Below, in pieces: positions 1-13,500 of a stretch of 64,000 nt of DNA. This DNA is from Spongilla lacustris. Lineage: Eukaryota; Porifera; Demospongiae; Spongillida; Spongillidae. The stretch is from the NCBI GenBank assembly GCA_949361645.1, contig OX442435.1, forward strand, positions 2,376,539 to 2,440,538, in the 5' to 3' direction. The position numbers and the translations under genes were made by a program. Below the pieces are notes generated by a model. The model searched no databases, was not told the origin of the DNA, and saw nothing but the letters and a program-made list of their open reading frames with translations. Numbering within the stretch: position 1 is the stretch's first letter; each line of letters opens with the position of its first letter.

Positions 1-3000
1 ATCTGCAGTCACCTTATGCATTCTGTGACACTTAATAGTGTCCCAGAAATTACAAAAATACACCAGGGGTGTTCCCCACACATGTATCACTAGTGGGGAC
101 TCAGCTAAACACTTTTCTAACCACCCCTACCCTTCCTGTACATGCCTCAACAAGGCATGCAGTGGAAACACATTTGCTCAATTCTACAGTCACCCTATGC
201 ATTCTGTGACACTTGACAGTGTCCCAGAAATTACACCAACTCAACAGTGGTGTACCACACACATGTCTCACTAGTGGGGACTCAGCTAAACATTTTTCTA
301 ACCACTCCTACCCTCCCTATGCATGTGTCAACAAGGCATGCAGTGGAAGTGCATTCACTCCATCTGCAGTCATCCTATGCATTCTGTGACACTTGATAGA
401 GTCCCAGAAATTACAAAACATACACCAGGGGTCTTCCCCACACAAGTCTCACTAGTGGGGACTCAGCTAAACATTTTTCTAACCACCCCTACCCTTCCTG
501 TTTATGGCTCAACAAGGCTTGCAGTAGAAACATATTTGCTCCATTCTGCAGTCACCCAATGCCTTGACAGTGTCCCAGAAAGTACACCAACTCAACAGTG
601 GTGTATCACTCACTTGTCTTACTAGTGGGGACTCAGCTAAACATTTTTCTAACCACCCCTACCCTCCCTATACATGTGTCAACAAGGCATGCTGTGGAAG
701 AACATCTGCAGTCACCTTATGCATTCTGTGACACTTGATAGTGTCCCAGAAATTACAAAAATACACCAGGGTGTTCCCACTAGTGGGGACTCAGCTAAAC
801 ACTTTTCTAACCACCCCTACCCTTCCTGTACATGGCTCAACAAGGCATGCAGTGGAAACACATTTGCTCAATTCTGCAGTCATCCTATGCATTCTGTGAT
901 ACTTGACAGTGTCCCAGAAATTACACCAACTCAAATGGTGTACCACACACATGTCTCACTAGTGGGGACTCAGCTAAACATTTTCTAACCACCCCTACCC
1001 TCCCTATTCATGTGTCAACAAGGCATGCAGTGGAAGTGCATTCACTCCATCTAAAGTCATCCTATGCATTCTGTGACACTTGATAGAGTCCCAGAAATTA
1101 CAAACACACACCAGGGGTCTTCTCCACACATGTCTCACTAGTGTGGACTCAGCTAAACATTTTTCTAACCACCCCTACCCTTCCTTTACATGGCTTAACA
1201 AGGTATGTACTGGACACACATTCGCTCCATTCTGCAGTCACTCTATGCATTCTGTGACACTTGATAGTTACCCAGAAATTACAAACATACACCAGGGGTG
1301 TTCATCACACATGTCTCACTAGTGGGGACTCAGCTTAACATTTTTCTAACCACCCCTATTCTTCCTGTAAAAGTATCAACAAGGCATGCAGTGGAAGCAC
1401 ATCTGCAATCACCCAATGCATTCTGTGACACTTGATAGAGTCCCAGAAATTACAAAAATACACAAGTGGTGTTCCCCACACATGTCTCACTAGTGGGGAC
1501 TCAGCTAAACATTTTTCTAACCAACCCTACCCTTCCTGTACATGGCTCAACAAGGCATGCAGTGGAAACACATTTGCTCAATTCTGCAGTCACCCAATGC
1601 ATTCTGTGACACTTGACAGTGTCCCAGAAATTACCCCAACTCAACAGTGGTGTACCACACACATGTCTCACTAGTGGGGACTCAGCTAAACATTTTTCTA
1701 ACCACCCCTACCCTTCCCGTACATGGCTTAACTAGGTATGCACTGGACACACATTCGCTCCATTCTGCAGTCACTCTATGCATTCTGTGACACTTGATAG
1801 TGTCCCAGAATTTACAAAAACACACCAGGGGTCTTCCCCACACATGTCTCACTAGTGGGGACTCAGCTTAACATTTTTCTAACTCCCCCTTCCCTTCCTG
1901 TAAATGTGTCAACAAGGCATGAAGTGGAAGCACATCTGCAGTCACCCTATTCATTCTGTGACACGATAGAGTCCCAGATATTACAAAAATACACAAGGGG
2001 TGTTCCCCACACATTAAGGACTCAGCTAAACATTTTTCTTACCACCCCTACCCTTCCTGTATATGGCTCAACAAGGCATGCAGTTGAAACACATTTGCTC
2101 CATTCTGCAGTCACCCAATACCTTGACAGTGTCCCAGAAAGAACACCAACTCAACAGTGGTGTATCACACACTTGTCTCACAAGTGGGGACTCAACTAAA
2201 CATTTTTTAACCACCCCTACCCTCCCTAAACATGTGTCAACAAGGCATGCAGTGGAAACACATTTGCTCAATTCTGCAGTCAATCTATGCATTCTGTGGC
2301 ACTTGACAGTGTCCCAGAAATTACACCAACTCAACAGTGGTGTACCACACACATGTCTCACAAGTGGGGACTCAGCTAAACATTTTTCTAACCAACCCTA
2401 CCCTTCCTGTACATGGCTCAACAAGGCATGCAGTGGAAACACATTTGCTCCATTCTGCAGTCACCCAATACCTTGACAGTGTCCCAGAAAGTACACCAAC
2501 TCAACAGTGGTGTACCACATACATGTCTCACTAGTGGGGACTCAGCTAAACAACCACCCCTACCGTCCCTATACATGTGTCAACAATGCATGCAGTGGAA
2601 GTGCATTCACTCCATCTACAGTCATCCTATGCATTCTGTGACACTTGATAGAGTCCCAGAAATTACAAACATACACCAGGGGTCTTCCCCACACATGTCT
2701 CACTAGTGGGGACTCAGCTAAACATTTTTCTAACCACCCCTACCCTTGCTGTACATGGCTCAACAAGGCATGCGATAGAAACATATTGGCTCCATTCTGC
2801 AGTCACCCAATGCCTTGACAGTGTCCCAGAAAGTACACCAACTCAACAGTGGTATATCACACACTTGTCTTACTAGTGGGGACTCAACTAAACATTTTTC
2901 TAACCACCCCAACCCTCTCTATACATGTGTCAACAAGGCATGCTGTGAAAGAACATCTGCAGTCACCGTATGCATTCTGTGACACTTGATAGTGTCCCAG

Positions 3001-4602
3001 AAATTACAAAAATACACCAGGGGTGTTCCCCACACATGTCTCACTAGTGGGGACTCAGCTAAACACTTTTCTAACCACCCCTACCCTTCCTGTACATGGC
3101 TCAACAAGGCATGCAGTAGAAACACATTAGCTCAATTCTGCAGTCACTCTGTGCATTCTGTGGCACTTGACAGTGTCCCAGAAATTACACCAACTCAACA
3201 GTGGTGTACCACACACATGTTTCACTAGTGGGGACTCAGCTAAACACTTTTCTAACCACCCCTACACTTCCTGTACATGGCTCAACAAGGCATGCAGTAG
3301 AAACACATTTGCTCAATTCTGCAGTCACTCTGTGCATTCTGTGGCACTTGACAGTGTCCCAGAAATTACACCAACTCAACAGTGGTGTACCACACACATG
3401 TCTCACTAGTGGGGTATCAGCTAAACATTTTTCTAACCACCCCTAACCTTCCTGTACATGGCTCAACAAGGCATGCAGTGGAAGCACATCTGCAGTCAAC
3501 CTACGCATTCTATGACATTTGATAGAGTCCCAGAATTTACAAAAATACACCAGGGGTCTTCCCCACACATGTCTCACTAGTGTGGACTCAGCTAAACATT
3601 TTTCAAACAACCACTACCCTTCCTGTAAATGTGTCAACAAAGTATGCAGTGGAAGCACATCTACAGTCACCCAATGCATTCTGTGACACTTGACAGTGTC
3701 CCAGAAATTACACCAATTCAACATTGGTGTAACACACACATGTTTCACTAGTGGGGACTCAGCTAAACATTTTTCTATTCACCCCTACCCTCCCTATACA
3801 TGTGTCAACATGGCATGCAGTGGAAGCACATTCGCTCCATCTGCAGTCAACCTATGCATTCTGTGACACTTGATAGAGTCTCAGAAATTACAAACATACA
3901 CCAGGGGTGTTAATCACACATGTCTCACTGGTGGGGACTCAGCTAAACATTTTTCTAACCACCCCTACCCTTCCTGTAAATGTGTCAACAAGGCATGCAG
4001 TGGAAGCACATCTGCAGTCACCCAATGCATTCTGTGACACTTGAAAGTGTCCCAGAAATTACAAAAATACACCAGGGGTGTTCCCCACACATGTCTCACT
4101 AGTAGGGACTCAGCTAAACAGTTTTCTAACCACCCCTAACCTTCCTGTACATGGCTCAACAAGGCATCCAGTGGAAACACATTTGCTCAATTCTGCAGTC
4201 ACCCAATGCATTATGTGACACTTGACAGTGTCCCAGAAATTACACCAATTCAACAGTGGTGTACCACACACATGTCTCACTTGTGGGGACTCAGCTAAAC
4301 ATTTTCTAACCACCCCTACCCTCCTATACATGTGTCAACAAGGTATGCAGTGGAAGCACATGCGCTCCATCTGCAGTCACCCAATGCATTATGTGACACA
4401 TGACAGTGTCCCAGAAATTACACCAAAAATACACCATGGGTGTTCCCCACACATTTCTCACTAGTGAGGTATCAGCTAAGAATTTTTCTAACCACCCCTA
4501 CCATTCCTGTAGACATGTCAACAAGGCATACAGTGGAAGCACATTCGCTCCATCTGCAGTCACCCTATGCACATTCTGTGACAATGGACACTGTCCTACC
4601 TA
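1..4602. repeat. Satellite array, about 180 bp unit
   Basis: About 26 tandem units. The phrase GCATTCTGTGACAC recurs at about 18, 199, 379, 720, 889, 1066, 1247 and 1419, a spacing of 170-181 bp. Each unit also carries CACTAGTGGGGACTCAGC and an AACAAGGCATGCAGTGGAA-like phrase. Two versions alternate irregularly after CCCAGAAATTAC: one continues AAAAATACACCAGGGGTG and the other ACCAACTCAACAGTGGTG. Open frames of about 80 codons recur because the unit is close to a multiple of three. They end at the conserved CACTAG and are not genes. The array begins before the window and stops near 4600. Confidence 0.95.
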
Positions 4603-5940
4603 AGAGATAGAGACCCTCTTATTTCCTTTGATGTCCAGACCATTGGGACCCCTCTAATGGGTGAACCATTGGAACCCCCTTTAATGTCATTGGGTCATCT
4701 CTTAATTCATAATGTGTGCACCATTGGGAGTCTTCTTTGGCTCTTGCTCCCCTGAGGCACACGTACCTTAGCGTGGTGGGACGTTACAGTGCGAGCTGTT
4801 TCAGCGAGTTGCATGTTGTTGGGTTGGTTCTGCTCGAAACGACGCTGTTTTCTCAGAATACTGTCTGTAACAGGAAACGAATGCGCCGTGCGTAGTACGT
4901 ACGTAGGCTTACATTCTGAACCGATGCTTACCTATTCGCGTATACCATAGCGTCTTTGATGAATCACGTTCTGCTCTACGTGGTTACATGCACCCGTGTA
5001 GCTGCAGTGCTGAACGCGCGTACTTGCCGGATCGATGGATCGAATTGAAATGATGCCCACCGAGTTTGGTTTGTTATTAAAACCGTTACTGCTGTTACAA
5101 ACGGCGCGGTATGGCATGATTTGGGTTCTATAAAGATGCTGTGTTTTTAAAGCACTGAAGCACTGCCTGGGAAACAACTTATTTAACGGCTTGGGGTCAT
5201 TGATGGTAAAAACACTGGGTTTTACAATATTTGCTCCTGCATCTGCATGGGCCACGATGACTATTCGGATAGGTGAATGCAAAGTGCCCGCAATATGATG
5301 TTGCAAAGATGCAAAGTTTAGGAGGGTGGGGCTGTGTTGTGGCAATGTATCACGTGAATGTGATAATTATTCAATTATGTTCACGTGAGGAACTCTCGTT
5401 CTCGGACCTAACATTATTTTATATGGATACCGCGCATGCGTAAGCGCTGCCTAACTTCAACAGCTTTAAACTCTGCTTCCAAAACACGAATCAATGCAAT
5501 TTTAGTTCCACAATTAGAGTATGACTTTCTCTACGGGTCTAATAATTCAAACTCTGCTTTTCACAAGTCCAATTAACGGAAATTAATAAATTCCGTTTTA
5601 AACATTTGGCTTCGTTAGGCACCAGGCAAGATGGTAAACTGTTTATTGGCACGATTATTGGATGCTCCTTTGCATAGATTTACCGCGATATTGGTGATTT
5701 ATATGCTATAGCTTGACTTTGAGTGGGGGCTTTCCCGCAAAAACCTTAGATAAGGTAGATCACGTGATAAGTAATATTAATAGCTATAAAAATTAATTTT
5801 TACACACTCTCTGGGGGTTGTTGCTTGTTGATCAATGCATTGGCATGTATTAAATAAACTTAATAATAACTTTTAATAACTACATATTAATAGCTTTAAG
5901 TTAGTCATTGGCATGATTTTTACTTCAAACAGCATAATTT
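4603..5940. other. Stretch with no recognised gene
   Basis: This is mixed-composition DNA between the satellite and the palindromic elements. A 137-codon frame on the minus strand (4932-5345) matches no family I recognise and has no visible domain or splice context. CACGTGAA near 5353 pairs with TTCACGTG near 5381 as a small hairpin. Nothing else can be supported. Confidence 0.5.
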
Positions 5941-5944
5941 TACA

Positions 5945-6004
5945 ATGTTCAGTTCTGGAGTTATAGCAATTCAAACATTTTGCGCGACTTTTGGATCACC
6001 CTGT
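5945..6004. mobile_element. Partial end of another inverted-repeat element
   Basis: The phrase GTTCTGGAGTTATAGC followed by ATTCAAAC matches the subterminal sequence of element A's right arm (about 13395-13425). Here it runs into TTTTGGATCACCCTGTATA instead of A's own terminus. The TACAGGGTGATCC-like end resembles ends of mariner-type elements (family knowledge). It looks like the right end of a related element truncated or overprinted by A. Confidence 0.45.
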
Positions 6005-9000
6005 ATATATGGGACAGTTTCCGAGAAAATGATACTTCGCATATATAAATATAAAGTTATAAAAATGCCTCGCGTTTGAATCGCTATAACTCCCGAACGA
6101 TAAACGATATTAACTTCCTATTTTCAACACTTCATACTACACCATTGCTCTATAGTAAAATACATTTTGGGGCCTTGCACTTGCTCCGTGCCAGTATTGC
6201 AACGTTCGATACCCCACCGGGTTCTAACCCACCATAACTTTAGGTAGGAGTAATCAATTCGCTTCAAATTCGGTTTGTAGGTAGAGAGGTCATATACCTA
6301 TCGATTTGTTCTGTTCGTTAATTTTTATGTCATCCGTTACGGAGATACAGCGGCGCAAAGTTGGTACACGTTTCCCGCTCGAATTGCGCCGTTGTACGTG
6401 CGTGAACCGCTTCCATACCAAATTACATGAAATGCAACTACTTCCTGTGGGCTGAGACTTGGATAACTTATAGCCACACCTATGTATACTGCGCTAGCTA
6501 GCTAGCTGGGTAAGTATTTAATCTATCGCCCCTGTCACAGTTGATATTCGTTATTATCTGTGTAGATAAACGATATGCATAGCGACGTCCACTGAAGACA
6601 AGCTCGTAAGAGGTTCAATCGGCGGACGAGTTCGAGCCGGTACGGTTACGACGAGATATTCAAGATACTTTCGATGAGGATGGGGAGATCGAGAACGGTA
6701 GTGACGGCGGTCATACCACTGACGATGGTGGTTGTAGGAAGTAAACAGCCGCTAAATCACCACCGGCCCCGCCCCCCACATATGGGCCATTGCAAGTCCA
6801 GACAGCAGCCCTGCAAAACCAACAGATGCAATGCAGAGCCACCAACCCGCACTACCTATGGAACCACCCGCCCATATCAGACCCTACACAGGAGCTACCA
6901 ACTAACCAATGGGGTCAGCCTCCACAGTACAAGTAGAGATACTTATACTAACCCTCTCGCTGCAAATGGAGTTGGCAGCCCTCACAATTTCAGGGCAGCC
7001 ATGAACTACATGTACATGTACCAAGGGAAGTCACACATGCCCCCTCCCAACACTACCAGTGGAACTACATGTATTAGCCCTCACTGCAAATGGCCTTACA
7101 TGTACATGTAAGCAGAACCCCATTGGTCCAGCCCCCTCCCCTCCCCACCCCCACTATTGATTATTCTCTGCAAGTTCAAGGGACCATTGGCGCCATCCCC
7201 ACACAGCAAAACCACCAGTCCCCATCACTACAGCCTTGCAAACTTTCAAAATAATACCTCCCCACCAGCTCTCTTACGGATGTGGTTACCAGACCCTGCA
7301 CTGCCAGTAGGGGAGCCCTCACATGCAGGGGTCAATAGATGCCAGTGGAGATGCCGCCCTCACTCTACAAGTAGTCCCCATAAAGTACTGTACATACACC
7401 CGCCCCTCTCCAAACAGTGAAACCATAAGCCTACACTGCAAGTGCTCCACACACTGAGACCAGCCATCTGGACCAATGGGGTCAGCTCCCTCACTGCAAG
7501 TGGACAGTATCATTGGACCATTAATGCTAGTGAACTTAATAGCCACACGATACAAGTGAACTAACATTTAATACCTCCCGCACACTGCAAGTACTGGAGC
7601 CACCATCTCTCTTACAGATGGGGTTACCAGACCCTGCACTGCCAGCAGGGGTGCCCACACAAGCTGGGGTCAATACAATGTACATGTAGGTATGATGCCA
7701 ATGGAGATGCCAGCCATCACACTACAAGCGATTAAGCAGTCCCCAAATTTCAGGGGAAGCCATGAACTACATATGCACTGAACGTACACCCGCCCTTTCA
7801 CTGCAAGTGCCCCACAAACTGGGACCAGCCCCCCACGGCCCTCCTGCCCACTACTAGTCCTTCACTGCAAGTAGAGTCAACGGCTCAGGGACAAATGGGG
7901 TCAGCTCCCTCACTGCAAACAGACGGTAACATTGTAACTATTAATGCAAGTGAACTTAAAAGCCCACACTGCATTCCAGTTAGCACCATTGGAGCCATAT
8001 TCCAGATGGAGTTATCAGACTGCCAGCAGGAAAGCCACCAGCTGCTAAACTCCCCGGGGTCATTGGGGGGTCCCACAATAATGCATACTGGTGGATGGAG
8101 TCACACTGCAAGTGGAAATGGCACCCCGCACAATTTTAGGGAGCCACGAACTGGAGCCACACATGCCCCCACTATCTATGGAACCATTTCACCCTCACTT
8201 AGCAGCCCCCACACACTACAAGTACAGTCCATACCAGTGACCATTCACTGCAAGTTCAAGGGGCCAATGGTCACACATCAAAACCACCATCCCCCATTGA
8301 TCACTGCAAGTGAACTCAACAGCCACACGATGCAAGTGAATTTCCATTAAATGTAAATGCCTCCACACTCCACACTGCAAGTAGTGGAGCCACCAGCTCT
8401 GTTACAGATGGGGTTACCAGACCCTGCATTCGATCAATGCCAGCAGGGGTGCCCACACAAGCTGGGGTCAGTAGGTATATGATGCCAGTGGAGATGCCAA
8501 CCCTCACACTACAACCCATGAACTACATGTACTGTACGTACACCTGCCCATCTCAAAACACTACCAATGGAACCATTAGGCCTCCTGCCCTGCACTACCT
8601 GCATGTCCTTCACTGCACGTTGAGTCAACATACGGCCCAGGGACCAATGGCGTCAGCTCCCTCACTGCAAGCGGACAGTATCATTGGAATCATTAATGCA
8701 AGTGAACTTAATGGCCCCACACTGCAGGTCCGGTTAGCACCAGCGGTTCTTGGTCTGTCAGCAAAGGAGCCACCAGCTGCTAAACACCCCAGGGTCATTG
8801 GGGCCCCCAGAATAATCATGCTGGTGGAAACTCACAACAGTGGAATTGGAATTGGTAACCCCCACAATATTAGGGGAACCATGAACTGGAGCCCCCCGCT
8901 ATCCATGGAACCATTAGCCCTCACTTAGCAGGAGTACCTCCCACTACATGTACCTATCCTTCACTGCATGTTTCATCAGTCAAGATTACCAGCCATATCA

Positions 9001-12000
9001 CTACAAGTGCACCATACCCGTGAACATTTACCGCAGGTTCAAGGGGCCAATGGGACCACTGGAGCCATTCTCACACATTAGAACCACCATCCCCCATAAC
9101 TGCAAGTGAACTTAACAGCCGCACAAGACAAGTGAACTTACATTTAATGCCTACACACTGCTAATAGTAGAGCCACCAGCTCTCTCACAGATGGGGTTAC
9201 CAGACCTGCACTGCCCACATAAGCTGGGGTCAATATGTATATGCCAGTGGAGATGCCAGCCATCGCACTACAAGTAGTCCCCAAATTTCAGGGGAAGCCA
9301 TGAACTACATGCACTGAACATACACCCGCCCCTCTCCAAACACTACCATTTGAACCATTAGTCCTCACTGCAACTACCCTACACACTGGGACCCGCCCCC
9401 ACAGCCCTCCTGCCCCTTCACTGCATGTTGAGTTATTGGCCCAGGGGTCAGCTCCCTCACTACAAGCGGACAGACGCATTATTGCAAGTGAACTTAATAG
9501 CCCCATACAACAAGTCCAGTTAGCACCTGTCCAACGAGGGAGCCACCAGCTGCTAAAACCCTTTGCAGGGTCGTTGGGGGCCCCCCACAATAATGCATGC
9601 TGGTGGAGACTCCAGCTCTCACACGGCAATAGGAATTCGGCACCCCACACAATATTAGGGGAGCCATCAACTGGAGTCACACATGCCCATGGAACCATTA
9701 GCTCTCACTTAGCAGTCCCCACATACGGGGCTAGCCCCCACGGCCCTATCTCTCACTACCTATCCTTTACTGCAAGTTGTATCCGAGATCCAGGAGTGAA
9801 CGTGCAATGCCATCCCTCACTCACTAGCCCTCTCACTGCAAACACACAATACCAGTGGAACCAGACTCACCCAGCACCCACCCCCAACAGCCCTCTTACG
9901 TATGGAGTAATCAGACTGCCAGCAGGGGAGCCACCAGCTGCCATATTACCAGTCCTCACAAAACTAGACCCCATCATGAGGAGTGGAACCACACATGCAA
10001 TGGAGCCATTAGCTCTCACTGCATGGGGACTTACATGGTGTAGGCCCCAAACACTGGGGCCAGCCACAATGGCCCCCTATCCACTTAACCCCACACAGTA
10101 CAACCACCAGCTCCTCACTGCAAATGAAACCACCAGACCCACTACCTGTGAAACCATTAACTCCCTACCTGTGAAACTGGTCATTAACCCCCACACTACA
10201 AGAGAACTTACACTGTCAGGAGAACCATCAACTACTAGTGGAGCTACTAGCCCGCATTGGACAAATGGGAACACCATGCACCACTGAAGCAGCCTCCGTT
10301 TGTAGAGTGTACATGTGTACGTTTTGAACACATTTTGTGTTGTAGATCTGAACTAAATGTTTGTGCATGTACCGAGGCATGTACAGAGTTATTTTATCTG
10401 GGGTGGAAGTGAAGCCCATGCTGTTAGTGGTGAATATAGTTACCAGCCCTATCGGTACTGATTGCGGGTGGTCTGCACCCGTGGTTGGTTTATATAGACA
10501 AGCAGAAGGCTTTTTGAAAAGAAAAAAGCCTACTGGGAACTGTGTAGTGTTGAGATACATGTACAAGTTGCAAAACTTGTAAGTGCCACTTAGAATGTCA
10601 CATAAATTGCATGCGCAGTCACAGCTATAATTTGGCACGGTGAAGACATTGGAATTCATGACCACCAACTTCACTTGTGCGGTCATGAATTCTGATGTCT
10701 TCACCGTGACACACATCCAAAATGGCACTTACATGTTTTGCTAAGTGTACCTCAACAATGTAAAGCACTACATGTAGTTCCCAGCTGTAGGGGGTTTTAT
10801 TCTTATTTTTTTTCTTCCAAAAAGCTCTCTGCTTGTGTATATAAACCAACCACGGGTGCAGACCACCCGCAATCAGTACCGATAGGGCTGGTAAATATAT
10901 TCACCACTAACAGCATGGGCTTCACTTCCACCCCAGATAAAATAACTCTGTACATGCCTCTGTACATGCACAAACATTTAGTTCAGATCTACAACACAAA
11001 ATGTGTTCAAAACGTATACATGTACACTCTACAAACGGAGGCTGCTTCAGTGGTGCATGGTGTTCCCATTTGTCCAATGCGGGCTGGTAGCTCCACTAGT
11101 AGTTGATGGTTCTCCTGACAGTGTAAGTCCTCTTGTAGTGTGGGGGTTAATGACTGGTCAGTTTCACAGGTAGGGAGTTAAAGGTTTCACAGGTAGTGGG
11201 TCTGGTGGTTCCATTTGCATTGAGGAGCTGGTGGTTGTACTGTGTGAGGTTAAGCGGATAGGGGGCCATTGTGGCTGGCCCCAGTGTTTGGGGCCTGCAC
11301 CATGTAAGTTAGTCCACATGCAGTGAGAGCTAATGGCTCCATTGCATGTGTGGTTCCACTCCTCATGATGGGGTCTAGTTTTGTGAGGACCGGTAATGTG
11401 GCAGCTGGTGGCTCTACTAGTAGCAGTGTGTAGGCATTAAATGTAAGTTCACTTGTCTTGTGCGGCTGTTAAGTTCACTTGCAGTTATGGGGGATGGTGG
11501 TTCTAATGTGTGAGAATGGCTCCAGTGGTCCCATTGGCCCCTTGAACCTGCGGTAAATGTTCACGGGTATGGTGCACTTGTAGTGATACGGCTGGTAATC
11601 TTGGCAGATGAAACATGCAGTGAAGGATAGGTACATGTAGTGGGAGGTACTCCTGCTAAGTGAGGGCTAATGGTTCCATGGATAGCGGGGGGCTCCAGTT
11701 CATGGTTCCCCTAATATTGTGGGGGTTACCAATTCCAATTCCACTGTTGTGAGTTTCCACCAGCATGATTATTCTGGGGGCCCCAATGACCCTGGGGTGT
11801 TTAGCAGCTGGTGGCTCCTTTGCTGACAGACCAAGAACCGCTGGTGCTAACGGGACCTGTAATGTGCGGCTATTAAGTTCACTTGCATTAAAGTGTGCGG
11901 GAGGTATTACATGTTAGTTCACTTGTATCGTGTGGCTATTAAGTTCACTTGCATTAATGGTCCAATGATACTGTCCACTTGCAGTGAGGGAGCTGACTCC

Positions 12001-13490
12001 ATTGGTCCAGGTGGCTGGTCTCAGTGCATTGAGGGCTTATGGTTCCACTGTTTGGAGAGGGGAGGGTGTACGTACAGTACTTTATGGGGACTACTTGTAG
12101 TGTGAGGGCGGCATCTCCACTGGCATCTATTGACCCCTGCTTGTGAGGGCTCCCATACTGGCAGTGCAAGGTCTGGTAACCCCATCCGTAAGAGAGCTGG
12201 TGGCTCCACTACTTGCAGTGTGGAGGTATTGTTTTGAAAGTTTGCAAGGCTGTAGTGATGGGGACTGGTGATTTTGCTGTGTGGGGATGGCTCCATTGGC
12301 CCCTTAAGCTTGAACTTGCAGAGAATAATCAATAGTGGGGGTGGGGAGGGGAGGGGGCTGGACCAATGGGGTTCTGCTTACATGTACATGTAAGGCCATT
12401 TGCAGTGAGGGCTAATACATGTAGTTCCACTGGTAGTGTTGGGAGGGGGCATGTGTGACTTCCCTTGGTACATGTACATGTAGTTCATGGCTGCCCTGAA
12501 ATTGTGAGGGCTGCCAACTCCATTTGCAGCGAGAGGGTTAGTATAAGTATCTCTACTTGTACTGTGGAGGCTGACCCCATTGGTTAGTTGGTAGCTCCTG
12601 TGTAGGGTCTGATATGGGCGGGTGGTTCCCTAGGTAGTGCGGGTTGGTGGCTCTGCATTGCATCTGTTGGTTTTGCAGGGCTGCTGTCTGGACTTGCAAT
12701 GGCCCATATGTGGGGGGCGGGGCCGGTGGTGATTTAGCGGCTGTTTACTTCCTACAACCACCATCGTCAGTGGTATGACCGCCGTCACTACCGTTCTCGA
12801 TCTCCCCATCCTCATCGAAAGTATCTTGAATATCTCGTCGTAACCGTACCGGCTCGAACTCGTCCGCCGATTGAACCTCTTACGAGCTTGTCTTCAGTGG
12901 ACGTCGCTATGCATATCGTTTATCTATACACAGAAGATAACGAATATCAACTGTAACAGGGACGATAGATTAAATACTTACCCACTCCAGCTAGCTAGCT
13001 AGCGCAGTATATATAGGTGTGGCTATAAGTTATCCAAGTCTCAGCCCACAGGAAGTATTTGCATATTCATGTAATTTGGTATGGAAGCAGTTCACGCACG
13101 TACAACGGCGCGATTCGAGCGGGAAACTTGTACCAACTTTGCGCCGCTGTATCTCCGCAACGGATGACATAAAAATTAACGAACAGAACAAATCGATAGG
13201 TATATGACCTCTCTACCAACAAACCGAATTTGAAGCGAATTGATTACTCCTACCTAAAGTTATGGTGGGTTAGAACCCGCTGGGGTATCGAACGTTGCAA
13301 TACTGGCACGGAGCATATGCAAGGCCCCAAAATGTATTTTATTATAGAGCAATGGTGTAGTATGATGTGTTGAAAATAGAAAGTTAATATCATGTATTGT
13401 TCTGGAGTTATAGCGATTCAAACGCGAGGCATTTTTATAACTTTATATTTATATATGCGAAGTATCATTTTCTCGGAAACTGTCCCATAT
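6004..13490. mobile_element. Giant palindromic element A
   Basis: The ends are inverted copies: ATATGGGACAGTTTCCGAGA at 6007 is mirrored by TCTCGGAAACTGTCCCATAT ending at 13490. The arms match in order through the subterminal module, a coding-like acidic segment (6615-6740 against 12745-12880), minisatellite-like DNA, and a core near 10340-11000. The apex is a hairpin at 10636-10708. The right arm is about 1.86 kb shorter because of two internal deletions. No transposase is recognisable, so it is non-autonomous or of an unknown class. Both sides are TATA-rich, consistent with a TA target. Confidence 0.85.
10636..10708. repeat. Apex hairpin of element A
   Basis: CACGGTGAAGACATTGGAAT at 10636 pairs with the mirrored ATTCTGATGTCTTCACCGTG ending at 10708. 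The stem is about 28 bp with one mismatch and a loop of about 17 nt. It marks the centre of symmetry of the core. On both sides about 300 bp with a GGGTGGAAGTGAAGCCCATG-like phrase is duplicated in inverse order (about 10340-10600 and 10740-11000). Confidence 0.85.
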
Positions 13491-13500
13491 AATTATATAT

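Noticed and set aside
38..4600. Many 70-137 codon frames in the satellite
   Set aside because: They repeat with the unit, end at the same conserved CACTAG or TCACTAG, and occur on both strands. They follow from the period, not from genes.
1..4602. CRISPR-like array
   Set aside because: Units of 180 bp with no constant short repeat and unique spacer pattern; the genome is eukaryotic.
4932..5345. 137-codon minus-strand frame as a gene
   Set aside because: No domain, no splice sites, and no support from codon pattern visible by eye; recorded only as unassigned.
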